Shown here piece after piece: positions 44,071 through 52,664 of a DNA stretch of 64,000 nt (the stretch's first letter is position 1; the number at the start of each line of letters is the position of its first letter). The notes beneath the pieces were generated by a model. It saw only the letters and a program-made list of their open reading frames with translations. It had not been told where the DNA came from and made no database searches. This stretch comes from an uncultured Desulfovibrio sp. GTDB lineage: Bacteria > Desulfobacterota > Desulfovibrionia > Desulfovibrionales > Desulfovibrionaceae. The stretch spans positions 1 to 64,000 of the forward strand of contig CAKTDV010000011.1 in the NCBI GenBank assembly GCA_934546745.1. Reading direction: 5' to 3'. The translations under genes were made by a program, and so were the position numbers.

Positions 44071-44136
44071 CGCCTTTGCCCGGCGGCGCAACGGACGCCC
44101 TGGGGACACGATCCCCCAAAAAGGCGGGATTTTTTG

Positions 44137-44165
44137 TTGACAGGGAGCCTCCTGTGGGCTAACTC
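44137..44165 (+). promoter_or_regulatory. Promoter of tRNA-Pro copy 2
   Basis: TTGACA (44137-44142), 17-nt spacer, TAACTC (44160-44165), about 11 bp before the tRNA. It has the same TTGTTGACAG core as copy 1 but different flanks. Confidence 0.65.
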
Positions 44166-44176
44166 TATTCCCGCGT

Positions 44177-44253
44177 CGGGATGTAGCGCAGTCTGGGAGC
44201 GCACTTGAATGGGGTTCAAGGGGTCGAAGGTTCAAATCCTTTCATCCCGACCA
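44177..44253 (+). tRNA. tRNA-Pro(GGG), copy 2
   Basis: 77 nt, identical to copy 1 at 5114-5190. Acceptor CGGGATG/CATCCCG, anticodon loop ATGGGGT (anticodon GGG), encoded CCA. It has its own promoter and terminator, so both copies should be expressed. Confidence 0.95.
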
Positions 44254-44273
44254 GCAAAAAAGCACCAGAAAAA

Positions 44274-44310
44274 GGGCCGGTTAGGGGAAATTCCCTGACC
44301 GGCTCTTTTT
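44274..44310 (+). terminator. Terminator of tRNA-Pro copy 2
   Basis: GGGCCGGTTAGGG pairs with CCCTGACCGGCTC and is followed by five T, about 20 bp after the tRNA 3' end. Confidence 0.85.
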
Positions 44311-44503
44311 GCGGCAAACGTTGTTTTTCGCCAATCATTCTGTGGCGACGTTGGTGCGCCTGTGGAGGCGTGCATCTCTCACCTGCCTGAAATACCCGTG
44401 TAACAGCCTCAAAAGGCCCTGTGGAAGCCTCGAAAAGGCACTTATCCGGTCAGGAGCGGCGTTCACCAAGACGCCACATGGGTTTGGCGGTGGGGATGCG
44501 TTT

Positions 44504-44896
44504 TTAGCCACCTACCAGTTGCATCGCCATCTGTGGCAGGGAGTTTGATTGCGCGAGCATGGCAATGGCGCTTTGTGAAAGGACTTGATTTCGAATAAAT
44601 TCCGTCATTTCAGTTGCAACGTCCGTATCTGATATACGGGATTCTGACGCTTGCAGATTTTCAGCTTGAATATTCAAATTTGTTATCGTATTTTCAAGAC
44701 GGTTCTGCATTGCCTCTAGATGCGCCCGGATATTGTCTTTTCGCTCTATTGTAACCCTGATTTCCGTAAGCATTTCTTGGGCTTGTTCCTGTGTGCTTAT
44801 GGATGGATACCCTATCTCAATGGTAGACCTTACAATGGCACTTTTTGCCAAGTTCCATGTTAATGGAAGCTGGAAAGATATAGCATCATTATTTAG
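44504..44896 (-). pseudogene. 5'-truncated flagellin (C-terminal D1/D0 domain)
   Basis: The last about 115 codons encode the conserved C-terminal end of flagellin: NRLENTITNLNIQAENLQAS, SRISDTDVATEMTEF and VLSQSAIAMLAQSNSLPQ. The reading frame continues upstream to a TAA at 44897-44899 without an ATG; the only candidate start is a TTG at 44851 with no clear SD. The N-terminal D0/D1 and central domains are missing, so the product could not polymerise. Its stop lies 10 bp beyond the end of tRNA repeat copy 2, so the repeat boundary is close to the old gene's 3' end. Confidence 0.8.
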
Positions 44897-44905
44897 TTAA
44901 CACCC

Positions 44906-44934
44906 TTGAATTTTTTTCACATCTCGTCTATGTT
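44906..44934 (+). promoter_or_regulatory. Promoter of the MucR-type gene
   Basis: TTGAAT (44906-44911), 17-nt spacer, TATGTT (44929-44934), 20 bp before the ATG at 44954. Confidence 0.55.
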
Positions 44935-44953
44935 GGCCCCAAGGAGAAGAGCC

Positions 44954-45526
44954 ATGCCCCTTGAAGACAAAGATATCTTTACCGCAGTTTTTGAAAAATA
45001 CCGCGATCAGTCCATTGAATTCGTCATGTCTCAATATGAAAAAGCCAAACTTCTCAACAGAGATATTGAGCGGCGCATCAATTCCCTTGACGCGGGCGGC
45101 GCGCAACACGCCGTAGCCCCCCTTCCTCCGGTTCCCCCCGCGCGCGCCGTTCCCGCAATGCCCGCCACTGTCGCGCCGCAACCTTCCGCCCCCGCCGCTG
45201 AGACAGCCGCGCCCAGGCCCGCGCGCAAACGCCCCGGCAAAAAGGATCTCATCATGGATCCCCAGCAGGCCATTACCCGGGACAGCATCGCCTGCTGCCT
45301 GTGCGGACAGCAATTCAACACGCTGACTGTCCGTCATCTGAAAAACCATCACAACATCAGTGTGGAAGAATACAAGGAGCTCTGCGACTATGCCCCATCG
45401 CAGAAACTGATGTCCCTCGATCTCGCGGAGACAATAGCGCGCAATGTCCAGAAAGCCCAGGCCGCCCGTCAGGCAAAACGTCAGGCCGCCCGCCAGATCG
45501 GGGACACCCCGGTTCAGGACGCATGA
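44954..45526 (+). CDS. MucR/Ros family transcriptional regulator
   Basis: 190 aa. The C-terminal half has the Ros/MucR zinc finger: CCLCGQQFNTLTVRHLKNHH (about residues 114-133, C-x2-C and H-x3-H) and then SVEEYKELCDYA. A Pro/Ala-rich linker (about 55-95) joins it to an N-terminal helical part that may oligomerise. These proteins bind AT-rich DNA and repress virulence, motility or transferred genes. AAGGAG precedes the ATG at 44954. Its position just before the T6SS cluster suggests it may regulate that cluster, but no site was shown. Confidence 0.88.
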   Translation: MPLEDKDIFTAVFEKYRDQSIEFVMSQYEKAKLLNRDIERRINSLDAGGAQHAVAPLPPVPPARAVPAMPATVAPQPSAPAAETAAPRPARKRPGKKDLIMDPQQAITRDSIACCLCGQQFNTLTVRHLKNHHNISVEEYKELCDYAPSQKLMSLDLAETIARNVQKAQAARQAKRQAARQIGDTPVQDA

Positions 45527-45541
45527 CACGCCCGTTTCGGG

Positions 45542-45567
45542 AAGCCCCTCAAGGGGCTTTCTTTTTG
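45542..45567 (+). terminator. Terminator of the MucR-type gene
   Basis: AAGCCCCT-CA-AGGGGCTT stem (45542-45559) followed by TCTTTTT. It separates the regulator from the T6SS operon, which therefore needs its own promoter in 45568-45667; I could not place one with confidence. Confidence 0.85.
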
Positions 45568-45667
45568 CCCGGCCGCCGTCCCTTTTCTTTGCGGGCACAA
45601 TGGCGTATACCTGTGTTCCGCCACCCCGCCTCCCCGGGAACGGCCTGCCTCCACCAAGGATACGCCC

Positions 45668-48600
45668 ATGACGACCACGCTGACAGAACGTTTCCGCTTC
45701 TTCTCTCCGGCGCAGACAGAGACGCCTTTTCATGTCATAGGCTTTACCGGCGTGGAAGGGCTGCACCGCCTCTTTGATTTTCACATCGATCTTGTCTGCG
45801 CCGATGCCGCCGTGGACACGGGCGCGCTGCTTGCCAAGCCCTGCCGGTTCGAGGTGCTGCGCGACGGCGACGCCGCGCCCGCCGTGTTTTCGGGCTATCC
45901 CGCCCGTGTGGAACAGCGGGGCTTTTTCAACGGCTATGCCTACTACGCCGTCCGCCTGCGGCCCACCTTCTGGAAACTGAGCCAGATCCGCCAGAGCGCC
46001 ATTTTCCTCGGGAAAAAACTGGAGGACGTGCTGCGGGAGCTCATGGCGTCGCAGCCCTTTTTCCAGTTTCCCCATGAATTCCGCCTCACGGCCCAGGACT
46101 ATCCCGCGCCGGAATTCGCCATGCAGTATCAGGAAAGCCTCTATGACTACATCTGCTGGCGTATGGAAGAACAGGGGGCCTACTTCTATGTGGAGGAAAA
46201 AAACGGGGCCGATACGGTGATCTTTGCGGATGCGCCGAGGTCGCACGACGGCGGGGACGCACCCACGCTCCTCTACGCGCCCGCATCGGGGCTGGAAGGC
46301 GATCGCCGGGAGGAAGCCGTGGTGAGCTTTTCACTGGCGCAGACGCCCCTGCCCCGGCGCGTCGTCCTGCGCAGTTACGACTGGCGCAACCCCAACAGGC
46401 CCGTGACCGGTATGGCCGATGTGGACGAAAACGGTCTTGGCGATGTCTACCTGAGCAACGAATATGTGGACAACGACGCCAGCGCGGCGCGGCTGGCGGC
46501 CATCCGCGCGCAGGAACTGCGCTGCCGGGGACGAATCTTCCACGGCGCAAGTTCCGCGCCCGTGCTGCGCCCGGGCCGCATCTTCCGGCTGGACAGGCAT
46601 TATAACGCCAACTTCAACCGCGACTATCTGGTGACGGAAATCACCCACGAAGGACGGCAGGACGCCTATCTTTCCCTTGGTCTGGGCATTCCCCTGCGCG
46701 ACGCCACCGAACATCTCTACTACCGCAACGACTTTACCGCCATGGAGGCCGGCATCCCCTACCGCCCGGCGCGCACGGCCCCGCGTACCCGTATTTCCGG
46801 CGTACTGCGCGCCTTCGTGGCGGGCGACGGTTCCGGCGCGCGGGCGGAAACCGACAACTACGGGCGCTACAGGCTGACCTTTCCCTTTGATATCTCCGGC
46901 AGAACCGGCGGCAACGCCAGCTGCTGGATCCGGCGCGCCCAGCCGCAGGTGGGCAAGGACAGCGGCCTGAGCCTGCCCCTGCTGCCCGGCACGGAAGTGC
47001 TGGTCTCCTTTGTGGACGGCAATCCCGATCTGCCCGTCATCGCGGGCGCGCTGGCCAATGGCGAGACCGGTTCCATCTCCGGCGCGGACAACGCGAACTT
47101 TCAGGGCCTGCGCACCCCCGGCGGGAATCAGATCACCATCAACGACACGGACAGCAAGCAGGGCATCTCCCTCATGACCGCCGCGGGCAGCGGCCTGACC
47201 GTCGCCGCGGGCTCCACGGAAAGCGCCCTTCTCGACGCGGCGCATATTGCCCAGATGGCGGGCACGTGCGGTACGCAGATGGCGAGTTTCGGTCTTTCCC
47301 AGTTCAGCGGCTTCAAGGTCAGCAGCGGGGCCTACCGCTTTGACAAGGAATACTACTGGCCGGCCCTCTGCGCCGCCCTGGCGGACTGCGCGGCTTCCGT
47401 GACGGGGACGCTGGCCTCCCAGGATTTCGGCGAGAAGGCGCAAGCCGGCCTCTCATGGGGAACGTCCGGAATAAAGCTTCTCTCCGCAATCGCGAACGCG
47501 GTGGGAGACCTGCTCGTCGGGTTCCACACCCCGCCGATTCCCTATGGCGGGGCCATGGTGACGGAAGACGACATGGCAAAAACCCTGCTGCAGGTCGCGC
47601 CGGGCGTAGGCGACATGCTTTCCGCGGCACTCCCCTACTTTCTCGGACGCCTGACGGGCCTGGCCGCCGACTCCACGGCCATTGCCACGGAAGTCTCCGC
47701 GGCAACGCCGGAGATCGCGTACAAGGGCGCGCTGGAAAAGGCCCTGCAAGACCTGTCCGGGTATGGCAAGACCTACGAAAAATATAAGAATACGGCTTCC
47801 TACCTTGAGGAACCGTGCGCCCATTACGCCGAAGTCTCCCTCGCTCTCAGCACGGCCATTGCGGATATTTCCACGAAAGAGTCAGAAGCCGCAACGGCGC
47901 TGAAGGCGTGGTCCAACGCTGAACAGGCCTATCTCCAGAAAAAGGAGGGCGGCTCGCCCGAGGAAGTTGACGCGGCAAAGAAAGTGTTGGAAGAGGCACG
48001 GAAGAAGTATACCGAAAAGCAAAAAGAGGCCAGTGACGCCAAGGAGAAAAAAGCCTCTTTCCAGGCGGATCTTGCCAATCTGGAAACGACGTGGCAGGGA
48101 TTCTGCACCGACGACGACAAATTTCAGGCCTACCTTACCAACCTGAAGCACAACAGCGGGCGCGCCTACCTCGTCGACACGGTGGCGGCGCTGATCCCCG
48201 AAATAGTGTCGCTGATCCTCTTCTACAGGGGCTACAACCCCTCCAAACGGCTGGGCGGCATTCTCCTGCGCGCCAAGGATCGAAATATCACCATGACCGC
48301 GCAAAACGCCATCGCCATGCACACCCAGGGCGGCTTTCTGCGCAATACGCGCGACCTGCCCGCGCCTAATGATCCGCAACAAAAGAATGCTATGCGGGAG
48401 GATATGCAGATCGCGCTCGGCACGGCCACGCTGTTCGATGATGCGGATAAAGCTGCCGATATCGGCGTGATTACCCCCTATGAAGAGGACAAACGCAAGG
48501 GCATGGACGCGGCGGACTACTGGGGCGTCAAGGTCGCGAACGGCAGCAAAGCCACGGATTTCATGAAAAAGGACATCGGGCAGGACTTCAAATGCGTCCT

Positions 48601-49285
48601 TGGGGACGAAAGGAAAACCGGCGACGATATTCGCGGGAAGGCGACCTTCATTGCCGATACCACGGAGCTGCATTACATGCGCAACCGCTGGTCCTGTCAG
48701 CGCAGCGAAGAGAACGCCCGCATCATCGGAGACAAGGAAATTGCCTTGGAGAGCGGCCCGGCGTCCGTCCGGCTGCACGGCAGGGAGCAGAACGCCACCT
48801 ATCCGCCGGGCATCTTTCTCACGACCGGGGACACGCAGGCCGTAATCCAGCTGCAAAGCAGGGCGGACAGCAACGAGGCCAACTTTACGGAAGCGGCCAT
48901 GAAACCCGATCGGGTGACTGTGGCGCACAGGAAAAGCAACGGCGATGACGTTACGCTGCTGGAGCTCAATAATGAGGGCTGCATTCTGAGAACAGGGAAG
49001 GCGGGTTTTCTGGCCGCCGATAACCGCGCGGTCATGGGAGTGAAAGATGGTTCCGCCATCGCCTGCGCGGGAGATATGATCTACATCACGGCAAAAACCA
49101 CCTGCGCCGGAGGCATTCACCTGTCGCACTCAGAGATCAAAGGCGCGGAGGGCGGCATCCTCAACATAGGCGGCGCCATCAAGATATGCGGCTGTCCCGT
49201 TTCCTCCACTAAGAAAAAAGATTTTTCGGAGATCGAACAGTTCCGTACGGAAAAACATCAGAAAATTGATATTGAAAACATATAA
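45668..49285 (+). CDS. vgrG: T6SS spike protein VgrG with large internal insert
   Basis: 1205 aa. VgrG (TssI) trimers cap the T6SS tube. Residues about 1-370 match the gp27-like part (DYICWRMEEQGAYFYVEE), about 375-470 the gp5 OB-fold (YRLTFPFDISG, LPLLPGTEVLVSFVDGNPDLP), then the start of the beta-helix (QITINDTDSKQGISL). Residues about 540-865 form an insert with hydrophobic helices, an acidic/basic coiled coil (about 735-810) and a VDTVAALIPEIVSLILFY segment. The beta-helix resumes at about 866-1190 (DRNITMTAQNAIAMHT). Usual VgrG is about 600-750 aa. AAGGA precedes the ATG. The insert may be an effector or a docking domain. Confidence 0.93.
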   Translation: MTTTLTERFRFFSPAQTETPFHVIGFTGVEGLHRLFDFHIDLVCADAAVDTGALLAKPCRFEVLRDGDAAPAVFSGYPARVEQRGFFNGYAYYAVRLRPTFWKLSQIRQSAIFLGKKLEDVLRELMASQPFFQFPHEFRLTAQDYPAPEFAMQYQESLYDYICWRMEEQGAYFYVEEKNGADTVIFADAPRSHDGGDAPTLLYAPASGLEGDRREEAVVSFSLAQTPLPRRVVLRSYDWRNPNRPVTGMADVDENGLGDVYLSNEYVDNDASAARLAAIRAQELRCRGRIFHGASSAPVLRPGRIFRLDRHYNANFNRDYLVTEITHEGRQDAYLSLGLGIPLRDATEHLYYRNDFTAMEAGIPYRPARTAPRTRISGVLRAFVAGDGSGARAETDNYGRYRLTFPFDISGRTGGNASCWIRRAQPQVGKDSGLSLPLLPGTEVLVSFVDGNPDLPVIAGALANGETGSISGADNANFQGLRTPGGNQITINDTDSKQGISLMTAAGSGLTVAAGSTESALLDAAHIAQMAGTCGTQMASFGLSQFSGFKVSSGAYRFDKEYYWPALCAALADCAASVTGTLASQDFGEKAQAGLSWGTSGIKLLSAIANAVGDLLVGFHTPPIPYGGAMVTEDDMAKTLLQVAPGVGDMLSAALPYFLGRLTGLAADSTAIATEVSAATPEIAYKGALEKALQDLSGYGKTYEKYKNTASYLEEPCAHYAEVSLALSTAIADISTKESEAATALKAWSNAEQAYLQKKEGGSPEEVDAAKKVLEEARKKYTEKQKEASDAKEKKASFQADLANLETTWQGFCTDDDKFQAYLTNLKHNSGRAYLVDTVAALIPEIVSLILFYRGYNPSKRLGGILLRAKDRNITMTAQNAIAMHTQGGFLRNTRDLPAPNDPQQKNAMREDMQIALGTATLFDDADKAADIGVITPYEEDKRKGMDAADYWGVKVANGSKATDFMKKDIGQDFKCVLGDERKTGDDIRGKATFIADTTELHYMRNRWSCQRSEENARIIGDKEIALESGPASVRLHGREQNATYPPGIFLTTGDTQAVIQLQSRADSNEANFTEAAMKPDRVTVAHRKSNGDDVTLLELNNEGCILRTGKAGFLAADNRAVMGVKDGSAIACAGDMIYITAKTTCAGGIHLSHSEIKGAEGGILNIGGAIKICGCPVSSTKKKDFSEIEQFRTEKHQKIDIENI

Positions 49286-49330
49286 CTGCGCGCCGCCGCC
49301 AGAACCCGCCCGCCGCGAACACGTACCGCC

Positions 49331-49966
49331 ATGCCTCTGCTCCGCCTGACCCGCCGCTTTTCCCGCGCCCTGCCGCCTCCCGTTGCCGGACTTGCCGCCC
49401 TTGTGGGCGGCGTTGTGGCCGCGATGGCCCCGATGTCCGCGATGGCCGCGCCGGAAGCGCCCCCGCCGCCCGCCGTCTTCGGTATCCGGCTGGGCGATCA
49501 GCCTTCGGCGACGCGCGCGCGGCTGCGCGCGGCCGGGTACGCCTCCCGCGCCATGACAAACAGTGGCGGCTGCGTTGCGGAGTCTTTCGACCACACATCA
49601 GCGGACGCCCCCATGACGCGCGTCACGGTCTGGCACTGCGGCCCGGAACAGCGCGCGGCGCGGCTGGATATCGAGGGACACGCCGGAGAAACCTTCCACA
49701 GGGCCGTCCGGGAGCGGTTTCATCTGGGGCCCCTCCAGCGCGAAGGCGATCCCGTGGGGCCGCGCTACGGCAACTATGCGCGGGACTTTGCCAAGGGCGT
49801 GCGCCTGACCCTCACCGCGACGCGCGGCGACGCCCGCCTGCGGCTGGAAGATCCCGAAGCGCTGGCCCGCGCCGCCGACCAGCATCAGGAGGATGTGCGC
49901 CACCTTGAGGAGACGGCCGACGCCCGCGAACGGGAACGCCGGAAACAGCGGGACACCTTTTTCTGA
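49331..49966 (+). CDS. Hypothetical exported protein in T6SS cluster
   Basis: 211 aa. An N-terminal signal-like segment (about residues 12-40, ending MSAMAAPEA) is followed by a compact domain with two Cys (GGCVAESF and WHCGPEQ) that could pair in the periplasm, and a charged helical C-terminus. The FGIRLGDQPSATRARLRAAGY start of the mature part resembles small repeat-type stress/adhesin domains, but no family is assigned. Located between vgrG and tssF; it could be an immunity or periplasmic T6SS accessory protein, which is speculation. Confidence 0.6.
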   Translation: MPLLRLTRRFSRALPPPVAGLAALVGGVVAAMAPMSAMAAPEAPPPPAVFGIRLGDQPSATRARLRAAGYASRAMTNSGGCVAESFDHTSADAPMTRVTVWHCGPEQRAARLDIEGHAGETFHRAVRERFHLGPLQREGDPVGPRYGNYARDFAKGVRLTLTATRGDARLRLEDPEALARAADQHQEDVRHLEETADARERERRKQRDTFF

Positions 49967-49974
49967 GGGGAGAC

Positions 49975-51687
49975 ATGGACGACTATTATCAGCGGGAACT
50001 CTCCATCCTGCGCGAGGACGCGCGGGACTTCGGCCGGCGCTATCCGGCGCTGGCCCCCATGATGCAGCCCGGCGCGGATCCGGATGTGGAACGCATCCTC
50101 GAAGGCATCGCCTATCTCTGCGGCCGCGTCCGCCGCCGCCTGGATCAGACAGCCCCGGAGCTTTTGCAGACCCTGCTGCGGCTGGCCTTTCCCCATGCCG
50201 TCCTGCCCACGCCGTCCACAACCCTCATGGCCTTTACGCCCAGGCGGGATCTGCGGGAGATCATTCCGCTGCGGCGGGGTATCGAGCTGGCGTCGCGGCC
50301 TGTCAACGGGGTCTCCTGCATCTATACGCTGGATGCCGACGCCACGCTGCTGCCCCTGCGGATTCTGCGCATCACCTTTGAACGCCGCAACGACCTTTCG
50401 GCAACGCTTGGCCTGCATCTGCACAGTCCCTTTCCCCTGCGGGCCCTGAAGGGGACGCCGCTGCGGCTGCATCTGGCCGCCCCCTACGCCGAAGCCAGCC
50501 GGCACTATGACGCGCTGCGGCACGGACTGACCCGTCTGGAAGCCGTGGCGGGACAACAGGTCGTTCCCCTTCCCGACGGGGCCCTGCAAACGGCGGCCAT
50601 CCCTTCCCACGACGGCCGCCTTGCCGCCGGGCGCGGCCTTGCCCGATCCTATATGATGCTGCAACGCTATTTCCTGCAACCGCAGCAACTTCTCTTCTTC
50701 CACCTGCACGGGCTCGAACGCCTCTCCCTGCCCGAAGCCTCCGAATACGAGCTGCGCTTCCACCTCCAGGGCGAAGCCGCGCGCGACGTGACCTTCCGGG
50801 ACGGCGCTTTTCTGCTCAACGTCTTTCCGGCCACCAATATCTGCAGCGTGGCTTCCGAACCCGTCAACGTGAGCCACACGCAGGAGGAATACCTCCTGCG
50901 CCCACAGGACGGCGTGCGCCGCACGCTCGACATCCTCTCGGTGGAACGCGCCACGGCGCTCTTTCCCGGCGGCCGCATGGAGGACTTCCTGCCGTTCGAG
51001 GCCTGCGATCCGCAGCACGGGGGGGGCCTCTACCAGCTCCGCTTCCGAGTCTCCCCCGTCACTGGCCAGACGGAACATCTGATCACGCCGCTCTACCGCC
51101 GCGCCGCGCCCATAACCACGGAACCGTTCACACTGGCGCTGCAACTGCGCTGCTGCAACGTGACCCAGCCCTCCCGGCTCCAGGTAGGGGACATCCGCGA
51201 AGCCACGGACAGCTCGCCCGGCATGGCGACCTTCAGCAACATCCTTGCGCCAACGCCGACACTGCCGCGCCCCGCCGGGGAGGATCTGCTCTGGCGCTTC
51301 GTGGGGCATCTCAACGCAAACCTGCTGTCGCTGGCCTCGCCGCAGGCGTTGCGCGATCTGCTCTCGCTCTACCTGCCGCCGCCGGAAAGCGCCCCGGAAC
51401 TGGCCGCGGCCCAGCGCCGCCGCTGCGACGCCATCCTCGCCTTTTCCTCCCAGCCCGACGAACGCCTCTTTCGCGGACGCCTGCTGCGCGGCCATACGCT
51501 GCGCCTGACCCTGAGCCGGGAAGCCTTCATTTCACGCGGCGACGCCCATCTGTTCTGCGACGCGCTGGACATGCTCTTTTCCGAATTCTCCCTCCTCAAC
51601 AACTTCACCCAGCTGCGGGTCGCGCTGGCAAACGAAAACGGGAACTGGTCATGGACGCCGCATCTGGGCGCACGCCCGCTGATCTGA
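49975..51687 (+). CDS. tssF: T6SS baseplate protein TssF
   Basis: 570 aa, normal family length. TssF (VasA/ImpG) forms the baseplate wedge with TssG, TssK and TssE. The N-terminal YYQRELSILREDARDFGRRYP is diagnostic, as is the LEGIAYLCGRVRRRLDQ helix that follows. It is only 8 bp after the preceding gene and overlaps tssG by 37 nt. GAGGGGAG upstream is the ribosome-binding site. Confidence 0.93.
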   Translation: MDDYYQRELSILREDARDFGRRYPALAPMMQPGADPDVERILEGIAYLCGRVRRRLDQTAPELLQTLLRLAFPHAVLPTPSTTLMAFTPRRDLREIIPLRRGIELASRPVNGVSCIYTLDADATLLPLRILRITFERRNDLSATLGLHLHSPFPLRALKGTPLRLHLAAPYAEASRHYDALRHGLTRLEAVAGQQVVPLPDGALQTAAIPSHDGRLAAGRGLARSYMMLQRYFLQPQQLLFFHLHGLERLSLPEASEYELRFHLQGEAARDVTFRDGAFLLNVFPATNICSVASEPVNVSHTQEEYLLRPQDGVRRTLDILSVERATALFPGGRMEDFLPFEACDPQHGGGLYQLRFRVSPVTGQTEHLITPLYRRAAPITTEPFTLALQLRCCNVTQPSRLQVGDIREATDSSPGMATFSNILAPTPTLPRPAGEDLLWRFVGHLNANLLSLASPQALRDLLSLYLPPPESAPELAAAQRRRCDAILAFSSQPDERLFRGRLLRGHTLRLTLSREAFISRGDAHLFCDALDMLFSEFSLLNNFTQLRVALANENGNWSWTPHLGARPLI

Positions 51688-52640
51688 CAGCCCCGCTGCG
51701 TGAACACGCGCGGGAAATGACGCTGGGGCAGGCCCTGCGCCTGCTGGATCGCGCCCACGCCAGCGCGCCCTCGCTGCCGCCCTTCGCGCGGGACGTGTTC
51801 ATCCGCCCCCACCTGTCGCTGGCCTTTCCCGCCACGGACATCACGGAAGTGCGGGGACCGGACGATCCCGACGCCCCGGCCGCGCCCCCGGCATGGCGAC
51901 TGACGACGACCCTGCTGGGCCTGTACGGCACATCGGGGCCGCTGCCGACCTTCTATACCGAGGAACTCCTTGAGGAGGCGCGCAACGACGAGAGCCTGAC
52001 ACGCGACTTTCTCGACATCATCAACAATCATTTCTATCATCTGCTGTACGATGCCGAACGGCAGAACCGCCTGCCCCGGAGACTGCTCGAAAACGGCGAC
52101 GTCAGGGCGGCCCATCTGCTGTTCTGCCTCATGGGACGGCCGCAGCACGGCGAGGGCTTGCCGCCCGTCGCCCTGACGGAACTCTTCGTGTGCCGCAACC
52201 GCTCGGCCCTGCGCCTGCAACGCTCCCTGGGGTATCTGCTCCAGCGCCGCGACGTGCGCGTGGAAGAGTGCGTGGAACGGCGCGCCGTCATCGCGCCTGA
52301 ACAGCGCTGCCGCCTCGGCGCGGCCAACGCCGCGCTGGGCGGGGATGCCGTCATCGGCAGCCGGATCCGCGACAGCACGGGGCGTTTCCGCATCCATCTG
52401 GATGCCGTGCATCCCGACGACATCGTGGATTTTCTGCACGACGGCGCGTGGCACGAACGCATCCGAACCCATGTGCGGGAATTTGTGCAGCACTCGCTGG
52501 AATTTGATCTTGTGCTGCATCCCACGGCCGCCCCGGCCCGCCCCACGGCGCTGGGCCTGAACAGCCGCCCCGGCTTCTTTCTCGGCGGTACGCCGCAACG
52601 GGCCGGGGTGACGGTTCACTGGCGCGCGCACTGTTCCTAG
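51651..52640 (+). CDS. tssG: T6SS baseplate protein TssG
   Basis: 329 aa. TssG (VasB/ImpH) pairs with TssF. The RPHLSLAFPATDITEV segment (about residues 47-62), TTTLLGLYGTSGPLPTFYTE and the FLDIINNHFYHLLY helix are family signatures. Its start lies inside tssF, indicating coupled translation and fixed stoichiometry of the wedge. Confidence 0.92.
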   Translation: MDAASGRTPADLTAPLREHAREMTLGQALRLLDRAHASAPSLPPFARDVFIRPHLSLAFPATDITEVRGPDDPDAPAAPPAWRLTTTLLGLYGTSGPLPTFYTEELLEEARNDESLTRDFLDIINNHFYHLLYDAERQNRLPRRLLENGDVRAAHLLFCLMGRPQHGEGLPPVALTELFVCRNRSALRLQRSLGYLLQRRDVRVEECVERRAVIAPEQRCRLGAANAALGGDAVIGSRIRDSTGRFRIHLDAVHPDDIVDFLHDGAWHERIRTHVREFVQHSLEFDLVLHPTAAPARPTALGLNSRPGFFLGGTPQRAGVTVHWRAHCS

Positions 52641-52664
52641 AGAGACCCCCGGGGAGAATACGCT

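Larger units (their letters stand above)
44173..44493 (+). repeat. Copy 2 of inverted tRNA-Pro repeat
   Basis: Reverse complement of 4871-5194. The match starts at GCGT just 5' of the tRNA and runs to about 44493, some 10 bp before the flagellin remnant's stop codon. Only a few substitutions and one 3-bp indel near 44436-44446 separate the copies. Confidence 0.9.

Noticed and set aside
43541..44140. 199-codon plus-strand frame over the livK upstream region
   Set aside because: It overlaps the better supported 72-aa gene at 43852-44070 in another frame and has no recognisable domain.
44205..44390. 61-codon frames within the tRNA-Pro repeat (both copies)
   Set aside because: They read through the tRNA and its terminator; identity between copies reflects DNA duplication, not protein selection.
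45568..45667. Sigma-54-type promoter before vgrG
   Set aside because: GGGCAC is present but no correctly spaced TTGC element follows; not supported.
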